Shown: positions 26,666 through 34,169 of the stretch, one piece after another
Layout of the letters: every line of letters starts with the position of its first letter
How positions within the stretch are numbered: position 1 is the stretch's first letter
NCBI GenBank assembly: GCA_900541335.1
Contig: UQJC01000013.1
Span: 1 to 44,131 of the forward strand
DNA length: 44,131 nt
Direction: 5' to 3'
From: an uncultured Prevotella sp.
GTDB lineage: Bacteria; Bacteroidota; Bacteroidia; Bacteroidales; Bacteroidaceae
Notes under the pieces: model-generated
What the model was told of the DNA's origin: nothing
Seen by the model: only the letters and a program-made list of their open reading frames with translations
The model's database searches: none
Position numbers and translations under genes: made by a program

Positions 26666-27106
26666 TTATAGGCTTCGTGCATGCCATGCCTGGATGACGC
26701 TATCGAAACAGACAGCGGCATCTAAAGCATAGAGAGACAGTACAAGCAGCGCACTGAGTACAAGCAAGGTAAAGAGTATCATTCCCGTAATGAAATAACC
26801 CGTCTTTTCGGGAACCCAGCAATCGACGGCTAAACGCACGAGTCGAACGGTTAAAAACAGGTAGCATCCTATCGCTGCAAGCGAAAACATAACGTGGCTT
26901 ACTTCCGTTTCAACTGCTTTTGCCCATCCTGCTTTGCTTATGATTTCGCCTATGAAGGTGCAGAAAATCAATAGAAAGAGAGGAATCGCATAGATGGGGT
27001 GGGTTAAAATCGGAACGAAGCCTTTGAGGAATTTCCCCAAGCAGTTTGGCTTAGAGGTTTTCTTTTCACTGTTTAGGGATTGCTGGATGGATGTATTTCT
27101 CTTCAT
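26666..27106 (-). CDS. Small membrane protein of unknown function
   Basis: The protein has 146 residues from MKRNTSIQQSLNSEKK, with a basic cytoplasmic N-terminus and three hydrophobic segments: about 37-60 (FVPILTHPIYAIPLFLLIFCTFIG), 70-92 (SHVMFSLAAIGCYLFLTVRLV) and 105-128 (YFITGMILFTLLVLSALLVLSLY). No family is recognised. An in-frame ATG at 27184 would extend it by 26 basic residues and overlaps the stop of the 42-bp-repeat frame as ATGA. A -7 element lies between the two starts, which favours the shorter form. Confidence 0.65.
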   Translation of the reverse strand: MKRNTSIQQSLNSEKKTSKPNCLGKFLKGFVPILTHPIYAIPLFLLIFCTFIGEIISKAGWAKAVETEVSHVMFSLAAIGCYLFLTVRLVRLAVDCWVPEKTGYFITGMILFTLLVLSALLVLSLYALDAAVCFDSVIQAWHARSL

Positions 27107-27129
27107 ATTAAAAGTTTCTTGTTTGCGGG

Positions 27130-27137
27130 CAAAAATA
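27130..27137 (-). promoter_or_regulatory. Candidate -7 element for the small membrane protein
   Basis: TATTTTTG on the minus strand, 24 bp before the ATG at 27106. The -33 is weak. Confidence 0.5.
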
Positions 27138-27180
27138 CGTTTTGTGTAAGAATTATCGTTTCTCTGACGGGCGAAAGTCT

Positions 27181-27552
27181 TCATTCAATCAAATAAAGGT
27201 TTTTGCTAATGCGCAGAACCTCTTTTAAGGTGCTAAATGCGTTTCTGACAAGACGCAGAAACCCTTTTAGGGTGCTAAATGCGTTTCTGACAAGACGCAG
27301 AACCCCTTTTAGTGTGCTAAATGTGTTTCTGACAAGACGCAGAAACCCTTTTAGGAAGCTAAATGCGTTTCTGACAAGACGCAGAAACCCTTTTAGGGTG
27401 GTAAATGCGTTTCTGACAAGGCGCAGAAACCCTTTTAGGTTGGTAAATGCGTTTCTGACAAGACGCAGAAACCCTTTTAGGAAGCTAAATGCGTTTCTGA
27501 TAAGACGCAGAACTCCTTTTAGGGTGACAATTGTATTTCTGCTAACGTGCAA
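27181..27552 (-). CDS. Possible 14-residue-repeat basic amphipathic protein
   Basis: Because the repeat unit is 42 bp, the minus strand stays open for 123 codons. It encodes about eight copies of LKGFLRLVRNAFST, framed by non-repeat ends (MHVSRNTIVT... and ...ISKNLYLIE). Each unit is two heptads with hydrophobic residues at Leu1, Phe4, Leu5, Leu7, Val8, Ala11 and Phe12 and three basic residues, so it would form a long cationic amphipathic helix. The start would be TTG, and no promoter is evident. Differences between units are mostly silent or conservative on this strand (V/I, S/T, F/V). Its TGA overlaps an ATG of the next frame. It may equally be a non-coding array. Confidence 0.3.
   Translation of the reverse strand: MHVSRNTIVTLKGVLRLIRNAFSFLKGFLRLVRNAFTNLKGFLRLVRNAFTTLKGFLRLVRNAFSFLKGFLRLVRNTFSTLKGVLRLVRNAFSTLKGFLRLVRNAFSTLKEVLRISKNLYLIE
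27211..27552. repeat. 42-bp tandem repeat array
   Basis: Seven well-conserved 42-bp units start at 27232, 27274, 27316, 27358, 27400, 27442 and 27484. Degenerate units lie on both sides (27211-27231 partial, and 27526 onward). Each unit contains GTTTCTG and CAGAAAC as an inverted repeat with an 8-nt loop; units 2 and 7 break one base pair of it. The end units are the most diverged, which is the normal pattern for arrays that grow and shrink from within. Confidence 0.95.
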
Positions 27553-27910
27553 AAGGCCTCTTCGTATGAAGAAGGGTTTTGCGGAAGGAAAGGGGGAGTT
27601 AGTTGCGGCGTTCTATAGGACTTAATGTTTCTTCGATGGGGTGTCGCTTTATTTGAAGGGGTGTTCTATTAATTACAGTTCGGGAGTTTAGGAGTTTGCA
27701 GGTTTATTCATCAAGCCAATGACTTTCAACCTACCCTCTTCCGCCTTCAACTCATCAACTGATAATTAATAGAACCGGCTTTAAACAACTGGTTGTGGTC
27801 TGTTCCGCTCTTTTGTGTTCAGTTTTCATCGTATTATAGTAATCACCCCTTCCTGTTTTCAGTAAGAGTGGAGTCTCTGTTGAGCGGGGAGGGGCTGCAT
27901 GTATGAAAAC
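27553..27910. other. Gene-poor spacer
   Basis: About 360 bp between the 42-bp array and the tRNA terminator. No protein-coding frame with family resemblance, no strong hairpin and no promoter match was found. Confidence 0.5.
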
Positions 27911-27938
27911 AAAAAAGGTCTTCATTGCTGAAGACCTT
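27911..27938 (-). terminator. Terminator of tRNA-Lys
   Basis: AAGGTCTTCA/TGAAGACCTT is a perfect 10-bp stem with a 4-nt loop, followed on the minus strand by TTTTGTTTTC. Confidence 0.88.
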
Positions 27939-27942
27939 CTTG

Positions 27943-28018
27943 TGGTGATTCGCTTGGGGTTCGAACCCAAGACCCCAACATTAAAAGTGTTGTGCTCTAC
28001 CAGCTGAGCTAGCGAATC
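27943..28018 (-). tRNA. tRNA-Lys (anticodon TTT)
   Basis: The full cloverleaf is visible on the minus strand. The acceptor stem is GATTCGC/GCGAATC with discriminator A and an encoded CCA. The D arm is GCTCAGCTGGTAGAGC. The anticodon stem CAACA/TGTTG has loop CTTTTAA, giving anticodon TTT. The T arm contains GGTTCGAACC. It stands alone, with its own promoter and terminator. Confidence 0.98.
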
Positions 28019-28044
28019 AAACCTGTATTGCTGTTAAGCGAGTG

Positions 28045-28076
28045 CAAAGGTAGTAACTTGTGTCAGAACTGCCAAA
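28045..28076 (-). promoter_or_regulatory. Promoter of tRNA-Lys
   Basis: On the minus strand TTTG (28073-28076), a 20-nt spacer and TACCTTTG (28045-28052) form a perfect Bacteroidetes promoter 27 bp before the tRNA. Its -33 directly abuts the stop codon of the AI-2E family gene. Confidence 0.85.
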
Positions 28077-29363
28077 TTATTCGTCATCTTTTTTTGATTT
28101 TCCTCGAAAATCTTTGTCCTTTGGGTTGTTTTCGCCTTTCTTGAATGTGGCTGTAGCCATGTTCTCCAGGTGTTTGGACAATAATTCGTTGGGACTGACG
28201 TGGGGTGGTTCCTCCACATAGATACCCGCTTCCTTTTCAGCCTTTACCGCTTCCTCGTCGAGGTGTTCGGCGATCGGCTTCTCGGTGCCGATGACGTATC
28301 TCCTATAATAAGTAATGAGTAGCGTCGTAACGGGAAGGGCCAAAATTAGTCCGATGATGCCAAAGGCATAGCCCCATACCGAAAGGGCGAGCAGGATGAT
28401 GGCGGGGCGCAATCCCATGATCTTTCCCATGATGCGCGGGGTGAAGATGGTGTCTTGTAATATTTGAACCACGATGTAGACCAGTAAAACCAGACAAAGC
28501 AACCACCAGAAGTTTTCGCCTGTTTCAGCAGCATGGAGAAGTGCGAGCAATGTGGCAGGAATAAAGCCTGCTACTTGCAGGTAGGGAACGAAGCTGATGA
28601 CGCCGATGAGGCACCCCAAACCAATCGGCATGGGGAAACCGATGAGCATGAAACCAATGGAGAACATGACGCAGTTGCTCAGTGCAACCAATGCCTGTCC
28701 CCGGAAGTAGCCGGCCATGTAGTGTTCGATGTCAGCCACAAGTTGTACCGCAAATTTGCGGTTGCCTTCGGGTACAAAGTGTATCCAACCGTTGGCATAC
28801 TTTTCATAGTCTGTCAGCAAAAAGAGCAGGTAGAGCAGGGCAATGAGCGATGCGGCGAGGTTGATAATAATGCCCGCCGTACTCCAAAGTACGGCCCACA
28901 TCTTCGGCACCGTGTTCTTGATGGCACTGATGATGTCCTTCTGCTGCAGGAGGTTTTCGACCTGGTATTCGTTGGCATGCTTTTGCAGAAAGTGCTGCAT
29001 GGGGGCAGGGATGGTCGTGTTGTCGGCACCGCGCTGGATGTAGTCGAGTGCCACGTCCTTGAGGTGACCCAGTTCGGAAATCATGGGTGGAACAACCAGG
29101 TAGAAGAAGCCGCCGATGGTACCAAAGGTGAGCAACAGGGTGAGCGTGATGGCAATCGGACGATTGTGGCAACGCTTCTGCAGGAAGTTGACCAGGGGAT
29201 AGAGTAGGTAGGCTGCTACCCAGGCGACAAAGAAGGGAATCAGGACACCACTCAGGTAATAGAGCAAGGCACAGAAGCCGCCAACCATAAGCAAAACGAT
29301 GACTCCTCGGATAAAGCGGTCGAAGGTGATAGGAGTTTGACCTCCCACTTTAAAACTGTTCAT
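28077..29363 (-). CDS. AI-2E family transporter (PerM/TqsA-like permease)
   Basis: This 428-residue inner-membrane protein has about eight helices: two pairs near the N-terminus (VIVLLMVGGFCALLYYLSGVLIPFFVAWVAAYLLYPLV and the next pair), a soluble loop with amphipathic helices, then a cluster of four or five hydrophobic segments ending at about residue 355. Family landmarks include GYFRGQALVALSNCVMFSIGFMLIGFPMPIGLG and the late LRPAIILLALSVWGYAFGIIGLILALPVTTLL. The C-terminal 70 residues are a charged cytoplasmic tail. Despite the family name, most members are not shown to transport AI-2, and the substrate here is unknown. Confidence 0.92.
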   Translation of the reverse strand: MNSFKVGGQTPITFDRFIRGVIVLLMVGGFCALLYYLSGVLIPFFVAWVAAYLLYPLVNFLQKRCHNRPIAITLTLLLTFGTIGGFFYLVVPPMISELGHLKDVALDYIQRGADNTTIPAPMQHFLQKHANEYQVENLLQQKDIISAIKNTVPKMWAVLWSTAGIIINLAASLIALLYLLFLLTDYEKYANGWIHFVPEGNRKFAVQLVADIEHYMAGYFRGQALVALSNCVMFSIGFMLIGFPMPIGLGCLIGVISFVPYLQVAGFIPATLLALLHAAETGENFWWLLCLVLLVYIVVQILQDTIFTPRIMGKIMGLRPAIILLALSVWGYAFGIIGLILALPVTTLLITYYRRYVIGTEKPIAEHLDEEAVKAEKEAGIYVEEPPHVSPNELLSKHLENMATATFKKGENNPKDKDFRGKSKKDDE

Positions 29364-29531
29364 AGAAAGTATGTGTGAATATAGAGTGCAGAAAGATGAT
29401 ATCCCCCGTATGCTCGGTTCTCTCGGTAGATAAACGTTCGTTTCTGTCTGGGGTTACAGAAAATCAGGGTGATACCTCCTCGCTAAACACACCCGCTTGG
29501 GCTAAAATTGCACGCAAGAAGGTGGAACGAG

Positions 29532-29539
29532 CAAAATTA
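29532..29539 (-). promoter_or_regulatory. Candidate -7 element for the AI-2E family gene
   Basis: TAATTTTG on the minus strand, divergent from the rsmI promoter, giving a leader of about 160 nt. Confidence 0.5.
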
Positions 29540-29581
29540 TCCATTCTCTGTTGAAAAAGGGCTATTCGATATTCGTTTTTG

Positions 29582-29612
29582 TTTGTCTGCACGTAACTTT
29601 GCTCTATATTTG
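29582..29612 (+). promoter_or_regulatory. rsmI promoter, possibly giving a leaderless mRNA
   Basis: TTTG (29582-29585), a 19-nt spacer and TATATTTG (29605-29612) match the consensus and end only 4 bp before the ATG at 29617. A second -7-like TAACTTTG lies at 29594-29601 but lacks a correctly spaced TTTG. Confidence 0.7.
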
Positions 29613-29616
29613 CACC

Positions 29617-30339
29617 ATGGGAACATTGTATTTAGTGCCTACTCCGGTAGGTAATTTAGAGGACATTACCCTTCGTGCCCTTCGTATATTGAAAGAGGCA
29701 GACTTGGTGTTGGCGGAGGATACGCGCACCTCGGGAATGCTTCTGAAACATTATGAAATCAAGAACCAACTGGTCTCGCATCATAAGTTTAATGAGCATC
29801 AGACGGCCGAGAGCTTTGCTGCCCGCATGGCGGCAGGCGAAGTGATGGCTTTGATTTCAGATGCGGGTACGCCCGCCATCTCCGACCCGGGCTTTATGTT
29901 GGTGCGGGCCTGTGTGGCCAGGGGCGTAACGGTGCAATGTCTGCCGGGTGCCACAGCCTTTGTGCCGGCACTGGTATCCTCGGGTTTGCCCTGCGAACGC
30001 TTTACCTTTGAGGGCTTTTTGCCTCAGAAGAAAGGGCGCAATACGCGTTTGGAGTCGCTGAAGGAAGAAACACGCACGATGATTTTCTACGAATCGCCCT
30101 ATCGGGTAGTCAAGACTCTGGGGCAGTTTGTCGAAACTTTCGGATCCGAACGTCGCTGTTCCGCTTGTCGTGAAATCTCCAAGTTGCATGAAGAAAGTGT
30201 GCGCGGCACCTTGGCTGAGGTGTTGGCTCACTTTACCGAAACCGAACCGCGCGGTGAGTTCGTTATCGTCGTGGAAGGTTGCGAACCGCCTAAGAAACAA
30301 AAACAATCCAAGCAAAAACAAAACAATTCATTTGACTAA
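29617..30339 (+). CDS. rsmI: 16S rRNA (cytidine-1402-2'-O)-methyltransferase
   Basis: RsmI uses S-adenosylmethionine to methylate the ribose of C1402 in the decoding centre of 16S rRNA. The 240-residue protein starts at MGTLYLVPTPVGNLEDITLRALRIL, the classic N-terminus. A longer in-frame ATG adds 22 hydrophobic residues and would lie upstream of the best promoter. Family motifs are AEDTRTSGMLLKHY, ISDAGTPAISDPGFMLVRAC, the substrate-loop CLPGATAFVPALVSSGLP, and FYESPYRVVKTL. The Lys/Gln-rich tail is variable. A lipoprotein gene follows 41 bp later without its own visible promoter. Confidence 0.95.
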   Translation: MGTLYLVPTPVGNLEDITLRALRILKEADLVLAEDTRTSGMLLKHYEIKNQLVSHHKFNEHQTAESFAARMAAGEVMALISDAGTPAISDPGFMLVRACVARGVTVQCLPGATAFVPALVSSGLPCERFTFEGFLPQKKGRNTRLESLKEETRTMIFYESPYRVVKTLGQFVETFGSERRCSACREISKLHEESVRGTLAEVLAHFTETEPRGEFVIVVEGCEPPKKQKQSKQKQNNSFD

Positions 30340-30380
30340 GAAGCGCACAGGCGTTCTAAAGTCCTAATTGTAACGCACTT

Positions 30381-31265
30381 ATGAAAAAGACTTTTGTATG
30401 GCTGGTAGCAGCATGTATGTTGTCTACCGCATTCCTTTCTTGCAGTACGAAGAAAGAAAAGGAAGCAGGGGCGAAGGATACTTCAGCCGCTACGATTGAC
30501 TCGCTCCGTCAAGCGCTGACGCAATCGCAAAACGAGTCGAACGACTTGATTGAAATCCTCTCGCAAATTCAAGACGGCTTTGACCAGATTAATGAGGCCG
30601 AAGGACGTGTGAATGTGGAAAACCGTCAGGGTGAAGGTGCCAATAAGCAGGCTATTGTGGAAAACATGGCCTTTATTCAGCGCACGTTGAAGCTTAACCG
30701 CGAACTCATCTCGAACTTGCAGCAACAATTGCGTAACTCCAAACAGAGTGACAGCAAGTCGAAGGCGAAGCTGGAGGAAATGGTGAACAACTTCAACAAG
30801 CAGCTGGAGGAGAAGTCAAAGGAAATCGAAGAACTCCGTGCGCAGTTGGCACAAAAGGATATTCAGATTGCTGAACAGGCCGAGCAAATCAATACGCTCA
30901 ATGAGAACGTGACCGACCTCAACCAGAAGAATGAGGAAAAAGCACGTACCGTAGCTGAGCAGGATAAGCAACTCAACACGGCCTACTACGTATTTGGTAC
31001 GAAGAAGGAACTTCGCGAACAAAAGATTCTCAAGCACGGCGATGTGCTCAAGGGCAATGACTTCAATAAGGACTACTTTACCCGTATCGACTTGCGTGTA
31101 ACCAAGACCATCAAACTGTACTCTAAGAGTGCCCGCTTGATGACAAACCATCCCGCAGGCTCTTATCAGTTGGAGAAGGATGCACAGGGACAATACACCT
31201 TGCGCATTACAGACCCGCAGGCCTTCTGGAGTGTAAGCAAGTATTTGGTCGTAACGGTGAAGTAA
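30381..31265 (+). CDS. Coiled-coil lipoprotein, function unknown
   Basis: The 294-residue protein has a lipoprotein signal with lipobox LSCS, so Cys21 would be lipidated. Residues about 36-205 are a long Gln/Glu/Lys-rich coiled coil (LRQALTQSQNESNDLIEILSQIQDGF through LNQKNEEKARTVAEQDKQLN). A C-terminal globular domain (about 208-294) begins TAYYVFGTKKELREQKILKHGDVLKGNDFNKDYFTRIDLR and ends in a beta-rich segment. I recognise it as a Bacteroidales-conserved type but know no function. Position suggests cotranscription with rsmI. Confidence 0.82.
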   Translation: MKKTFVWLVAACMLSTAFLSCSTKKEKEAGAKDTSAATIDSLRQALTQSQNESNDLIEILSQIQDGFDQINEAEGRVNVENRQGEGANKQAIVENMAFIQRTLKLNRELISNLQQQLRNSKQSDSKSKAKLEEMVNNFNKQLEEKSKEIEELRAQLAQKDIQIAEQAEQINTLNENVTDLNQKNEEKARTVAEQDKQLNTAYYVFGTKKELREQKILKHGDVLKGNDFNKDYFTRIDLRVTKTIKLYSKSARLMTNHPAGSYQLEKDAQGQYTLRITDPQAFWSVSKYLVVTVK

Positions 31266-31326
31266 CCGTATCGCTCTTTCTATAGAAATCGGCTTGCGGC
31301 ATGATGCCCGCAGAGCGGAGGACGAA

Positions 31327-31386
31327 GAGGATATAAGAGGTCGTGCGCAGCATTATCTGTAGTCATGAACTCTTATGTCCTCTTTG
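31327..31386 (+). terminator. Probable terminator after the coiled-coil lipoprotein
   Basis: GAGGATATAAGAG and CTCTTATGTCCTC form a 13-bp stem with one G-T pair and a 30-nt loop. A TTTG stretch follows. Confidence 0.6.
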
Positions 31387-31458
31387 TTTATGAAGTGTGA
31401 CCTTCTTTTCTATCTTTCAACTCAGACAGGGCGTTTCCCTTTCATTACATTCATGCTT

Positions 31459-32139
31459 ATGAAGCGCATCATTCTTTCCTTTTTATTCATGAGCTTCTTG
31501 ATCACTTCCTGTAGCTATCGTCAGTTTAGTGCAGTGGCCACAGGCAGTTCACTCGGTGGCATGTTTGGTTCCAGTATCGGAGCGTTGTCGGGTGGTTGGC
31601 GTGGCTATCATAAAGGGGCAGTGGCTGGAATGATTGTCGGTGGGGTGGTCGGAGCGGCTGTAACGGCACCGCGTGAGGACACACCGACTCGTGAAGAGCC
31701 AGTCTATAGGGACGACGACCGTTATCTTGAACCCGATGAAGTAGCGTACGGTTCATACAACAGTCCGCGTTACCGCACTCCGAAGACAGCATCGGGAGCT
31801 TGGAACGATTTGGCAGTTACCAACTTGCGATTTCTCGATGCCAACGGGAATGAATGTCTGGACCCCAATGAGCAGGCAACGCTGGTAATGGACGTATACA
31901 ATCGGGGGACTGAACCTCTGTACAACGTCACTCCCTTGATTACGTGTGAAAGCAGTCGGGTGGCGGTTTCGCCTGCAGCTACCGTCGAATCGATTCAACC
32001 GGGACAGGGCATTCGGTATAAGACTTCTATTCGTGCTTCACGGAGATTGCCCGATGAGCCGTTACTCTTTCATGTAAACTTTGGTACAGGGAAAGCGCAA
32101 GTACGAGCCAAGTCTTTCCGCATTCGTACCGGGGCTTGA
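31459..32139 (+). CDS. Glycine-zipper lipoprotein, function unknown
   Basis: This 226-residue protein starts at MKRIILSFLFMSFLITSC, with Cys18 as the lipidated residue; an upstream in-frame ATG lies before the signal peptide. Residues about 25-68 form a glycine zipper (GSSLGGMFGSSIGALSGG and GMIVGGVVGAAV), often membrane-inserting or oligomerising. A charged Pro-rich linker (about 70-115) follows. The C-terminal beta-sandwich of about 110 residues has NECLDPNEQATLVMDVYNRGTEPLYNV, like CARDB or similar Ig-like folds. No specific function can be assigned. Confidence 0.78.
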   Translation: MKRIILSFLFMSFLITSCSYRQFSAVATGSSLGGMFGSSIGALSGGWRGYHKGAVAGMIVGGVVGAAVTAPREDTPTREEPVYRDDDRYLEPDEVAYGSYNSPRYRTPKTASGAWNDLAVTNLRFLDANGNECLDPNEQATLVMDVYNRGTEPLYNVTPLITCESSRVAVSPAATVESIQPGQGIRYKTSIRASRRLPDEPLLFHVNFGTGKAQVRAKSFRIRTGA

Positions 32140-32287
32140 ATTGATTACGTGATTCCGTTCAGTCTGGCCTTCTTGTAAGTTTGTTGATAGGGGCCGAACT
32201 TGGAATTGTACTTGTATGAACCACGGACTACACGGAAGTATTGGAATGTAATGGATTCGGTGGAAGAAAAGGGACTTCTCGCTTTCT

Positions 32288-33673
32288 GTGCATTCTGTGG
32301 TTGAGAATATTCAGTCATTTATTTCATCACATAAATATCATATCGTGCTAACCCATCACAAAGCTATTCTACGTTTAGGTATTCCTATTGCGATAGGTCA
32401 ATTGGGCGTTATCATCATGGGCTTTGCTGACACCATGATGGTAGGTCGGTACAGTACCGACGCCTTGGCTGCCGCTTCGTTTGTCAACAGTGTTATGAAC
32501 CTCATCACCTTCCTGCTGATGGGATACAGTTACGGACTTACTCCGTTGGTCAGCTCCCTCTTCGGACAGGGTAAACGTCAAGAAGCGGGCGGAGTCTTGA
32601 AGCAGGCACTTGCTTGTAATTTGCTCTTTGCTCTCTTCCTCATGGCAATCATGGCTACAGGGTATTTCTTCCTTGACCGTATGGGGCAGCCCTCTCAACT
32701 GTTGCCGTTGATTCGTCCTTACTATCTGGTGATGTTGGTTTCCCTCTTCTTTGTAGCTCTGTTCAATGCACTGCGCCAGTTTACTGATGGCATTACCGAT
32801 ACTTCGACTGCCATGTGGGCATTGTTAACGGGTAACGTGTTTAATATTGTCGGTAACTACTTCTTGATTTATGGTATTGGGCCTTTCCCCGAATTGGGAT
32901 TGGTCGGTGCAGGACTGAGTACGCTGTTTTCACGTATCTTGGTGCCCGTAATACTATTGGCCGTGTTGCTTTATCGCAAACGGTATGCCATCTATCGACA
33001 AGGCATACGCCTGACCCCTTTGCGTGGTTCTGAAATGCGTTACATCAATCGTCAGTCCCTTCCCATCTCGTTGCAAATGGGTATGGAAAGCGGTTCGTTT
33101 ACCTTTAGTGGAATCATGGCCGGTTGGCTGGGTGCTGTCGACTTGGCAACTTTTCAGGTCATGGTAACTGTAAGTACGTTAGGCTTCTTGTTCTACTATA
33201 GTTTCGGTGCTGGACTAAGCATCCGCGTTGCCGCCTTCTACGGCCAGCGAGATTGGACTCAGGTGCGTTTGGCAACAAGAGCGGGATGTCACATCCTATT
33301 GGCTATGGCCGCTTGCTCTTCGTTGATATTCCTCTTGTTTGGCGAGCAGTTGATTCACCTCTTTACGTCAGATGCCTTGGTTGTAGCCCTTGCCGTTAGC
33401 CTGATTCCGCCACTTATTCTTTACCAATTGGGGGATGCCATGCAAATATGTTTTGCCAACGCACTTCGCGGCACTTCACACGTGATGTCCATGATGTGGA
33501 TAGCCTTTATTAGTTACATTGTGGTCAACATTCCGGTTGGCTACCTCTTTGCCTTCCCCATGAAGATGGGTAGCTACGGTTTGTTCCTGGCTTTCAGCAG
33601 TGGACTATTTGTTGCGGCCGGCTTATTCTGTTATCATTACCGCAAGGTGATGCGTCAGGTACAGGCAGGGTAG
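32288..33673 (+). CDS. MATE family efflux transporter, NorM-like (second copy)
   Basis: The 461-residue inner-membrane antiporter has about twelve helices and MatE hallmarks: LRLGIPIAIGQLGVIIMGFADTMMVGRYSTDALAAASFVNS in helix 1-2, GLTPLVSSLFGQGK, LRQFTDGITDTSTAMWALLTGNVFNIVGNYFLIYG, and the matching second half. It probably exports cationic compounds using Na+ or H+. The start is uncertain: no ATG precedes the first helix, and GTG codons at 32288, 32297 and 32345 are all possible. The last places the start four codons before HKAILRLG, where homologues usually begin. Confidence 0.9.
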   Translation: MHSVVENIQSFISSHKYHIVLTHHKAILRLGIPIAIGQLGVIIMGFADTMMVGRYSTDALAAASFVNSVMNLITFLLMGYSYGLTPLVSSLFGQGKRQEAGGVLKQALACNLLFALFLMAIMATGYFFLDRMGQPSQLLPLIRPYYLVMLVSLFFVALFNALRQFTDGITDTSTAMWALLTGNVFNIVGNYFLIYGIGPFPELGLVGAGLSTLFSRILVPVILLAVLLYRKRYAIYRQGIRLTPLRGSEMRYINRQSLPISLQMGMESGSFTFSGIMAGWLGAVDLATFQVMVTVSTLGFLFYYSFGAGLSIRVAAFYGQRDWTQVRLATRAGCHILLAMAACSSLIFLLFGEQLIHLFTSDALVVALAVSLIPPLILYQLGDAMQICFANALRGTSHVMSMMWIAFISYIVVNIPVGYLFAFPMKMGSYGLFLAFSSGLFVAAGLFCYHYRKVMRQVQAG

Positions 33674-33723
33674 GGAAGGTGTTGATTAAACGGTCAGCCT
33701 ATATTCTGACTCTACTAAACTAT

Positions 33724-33764
33724 AATCGGAGACGAACCTCATTCTTGTTGGTTCGCCTCCGATT
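33724..33764. terminator. Terminator between convergent MATE and GntR genes
   Basis: AATCGGAGACGAACC pairs with GGTTCGCCTCCGATT (one mismatch, 15 bp). It may serve both strands. Confidence 0.8.
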
Positions 33765-33793
33765 GTTGTTTATGGAGAACGGGGGACGATGCC

Positions 33794-34165
33794 TTATGGT
33801 GTTAGCTTTTGTTGGTAAGCTGAGAAGGCGCGGTCAACTTCCTCCATTGGAATGTTGAGTTGCATCAGCTGCTTGAAGAAGTCGGGCAGAACTTCATCAA
33901 TAAATCGCTGTTTCCGTTCTTTGAGAATGATGGTTTGAGCATCCGTGCTGACGAAGTAGCCCATGCCTCGTTTGGGATAGATAATGCCTTGCCGGGCAAG
34001 GTGGTCGAACGCCTTCACGATGGTGTTGACATTGACTTCCAACAGGGCAGAGTATTCGCGTACTCCCGGAATCCGGCTTTCTGTAGGATAGGTTCCTGCC
34101 AATAGTTCGTCGCACAGACGTTCGGCTATTTGGATATAAATAGGTTGTCCGTTTTTGAAGTCCAT
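33794..34165 (-). CDS. GntR family transcriptional regulator, YtrA type
   Basis: This 123-residue protein has the N-terminal winged helix-turn-helix of the GntR superfamily (PIYIQIAERLCDELLAGTYPTESRIPGVREYSALLEVNVNTIVKAFDHLARQGIIYPKRGMGYFV, about 9-73). A short helical tail follows instead of a ligand domain, which defines the YtrA subfamily. Such regulators repress their own ABC-transporter operons and often respond to cell-wall antibiotics. It is the last gene of an ABC ATPase-permease-GntR operon, 4 bp after the permease. The operator candidate is the inverted repeat at 35946-35967. Confidence 0.92.
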   Translation of the reverse strand: MDFKNGQPIYIQIAERLCDELLAGTYPTESRIPGVREYSALLEVNVNTIVKAFDHLARQGIIYPKRGMGYFVSTDAQTIILKERKQRFIDEVLPDFFKQLMQLNIPMEEVDRAFSAYQQKLTP

Positions 34166-34169
34166 TGCT

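Noticed and set aside
27211..27552. CRISPR array at the 42-bp repeats
   Set aside because: The whole 42-bp unit is conserved with no variable spacer, and no cas genes are present in the window.
27203..27625. Plus-strand protein of VLNAFLTRRRNPFR repeats
   Set aside because: The open frame is a consequence of the 42-bp period. Substitutions are less conservative on this strand and no promoter or start context is seen.
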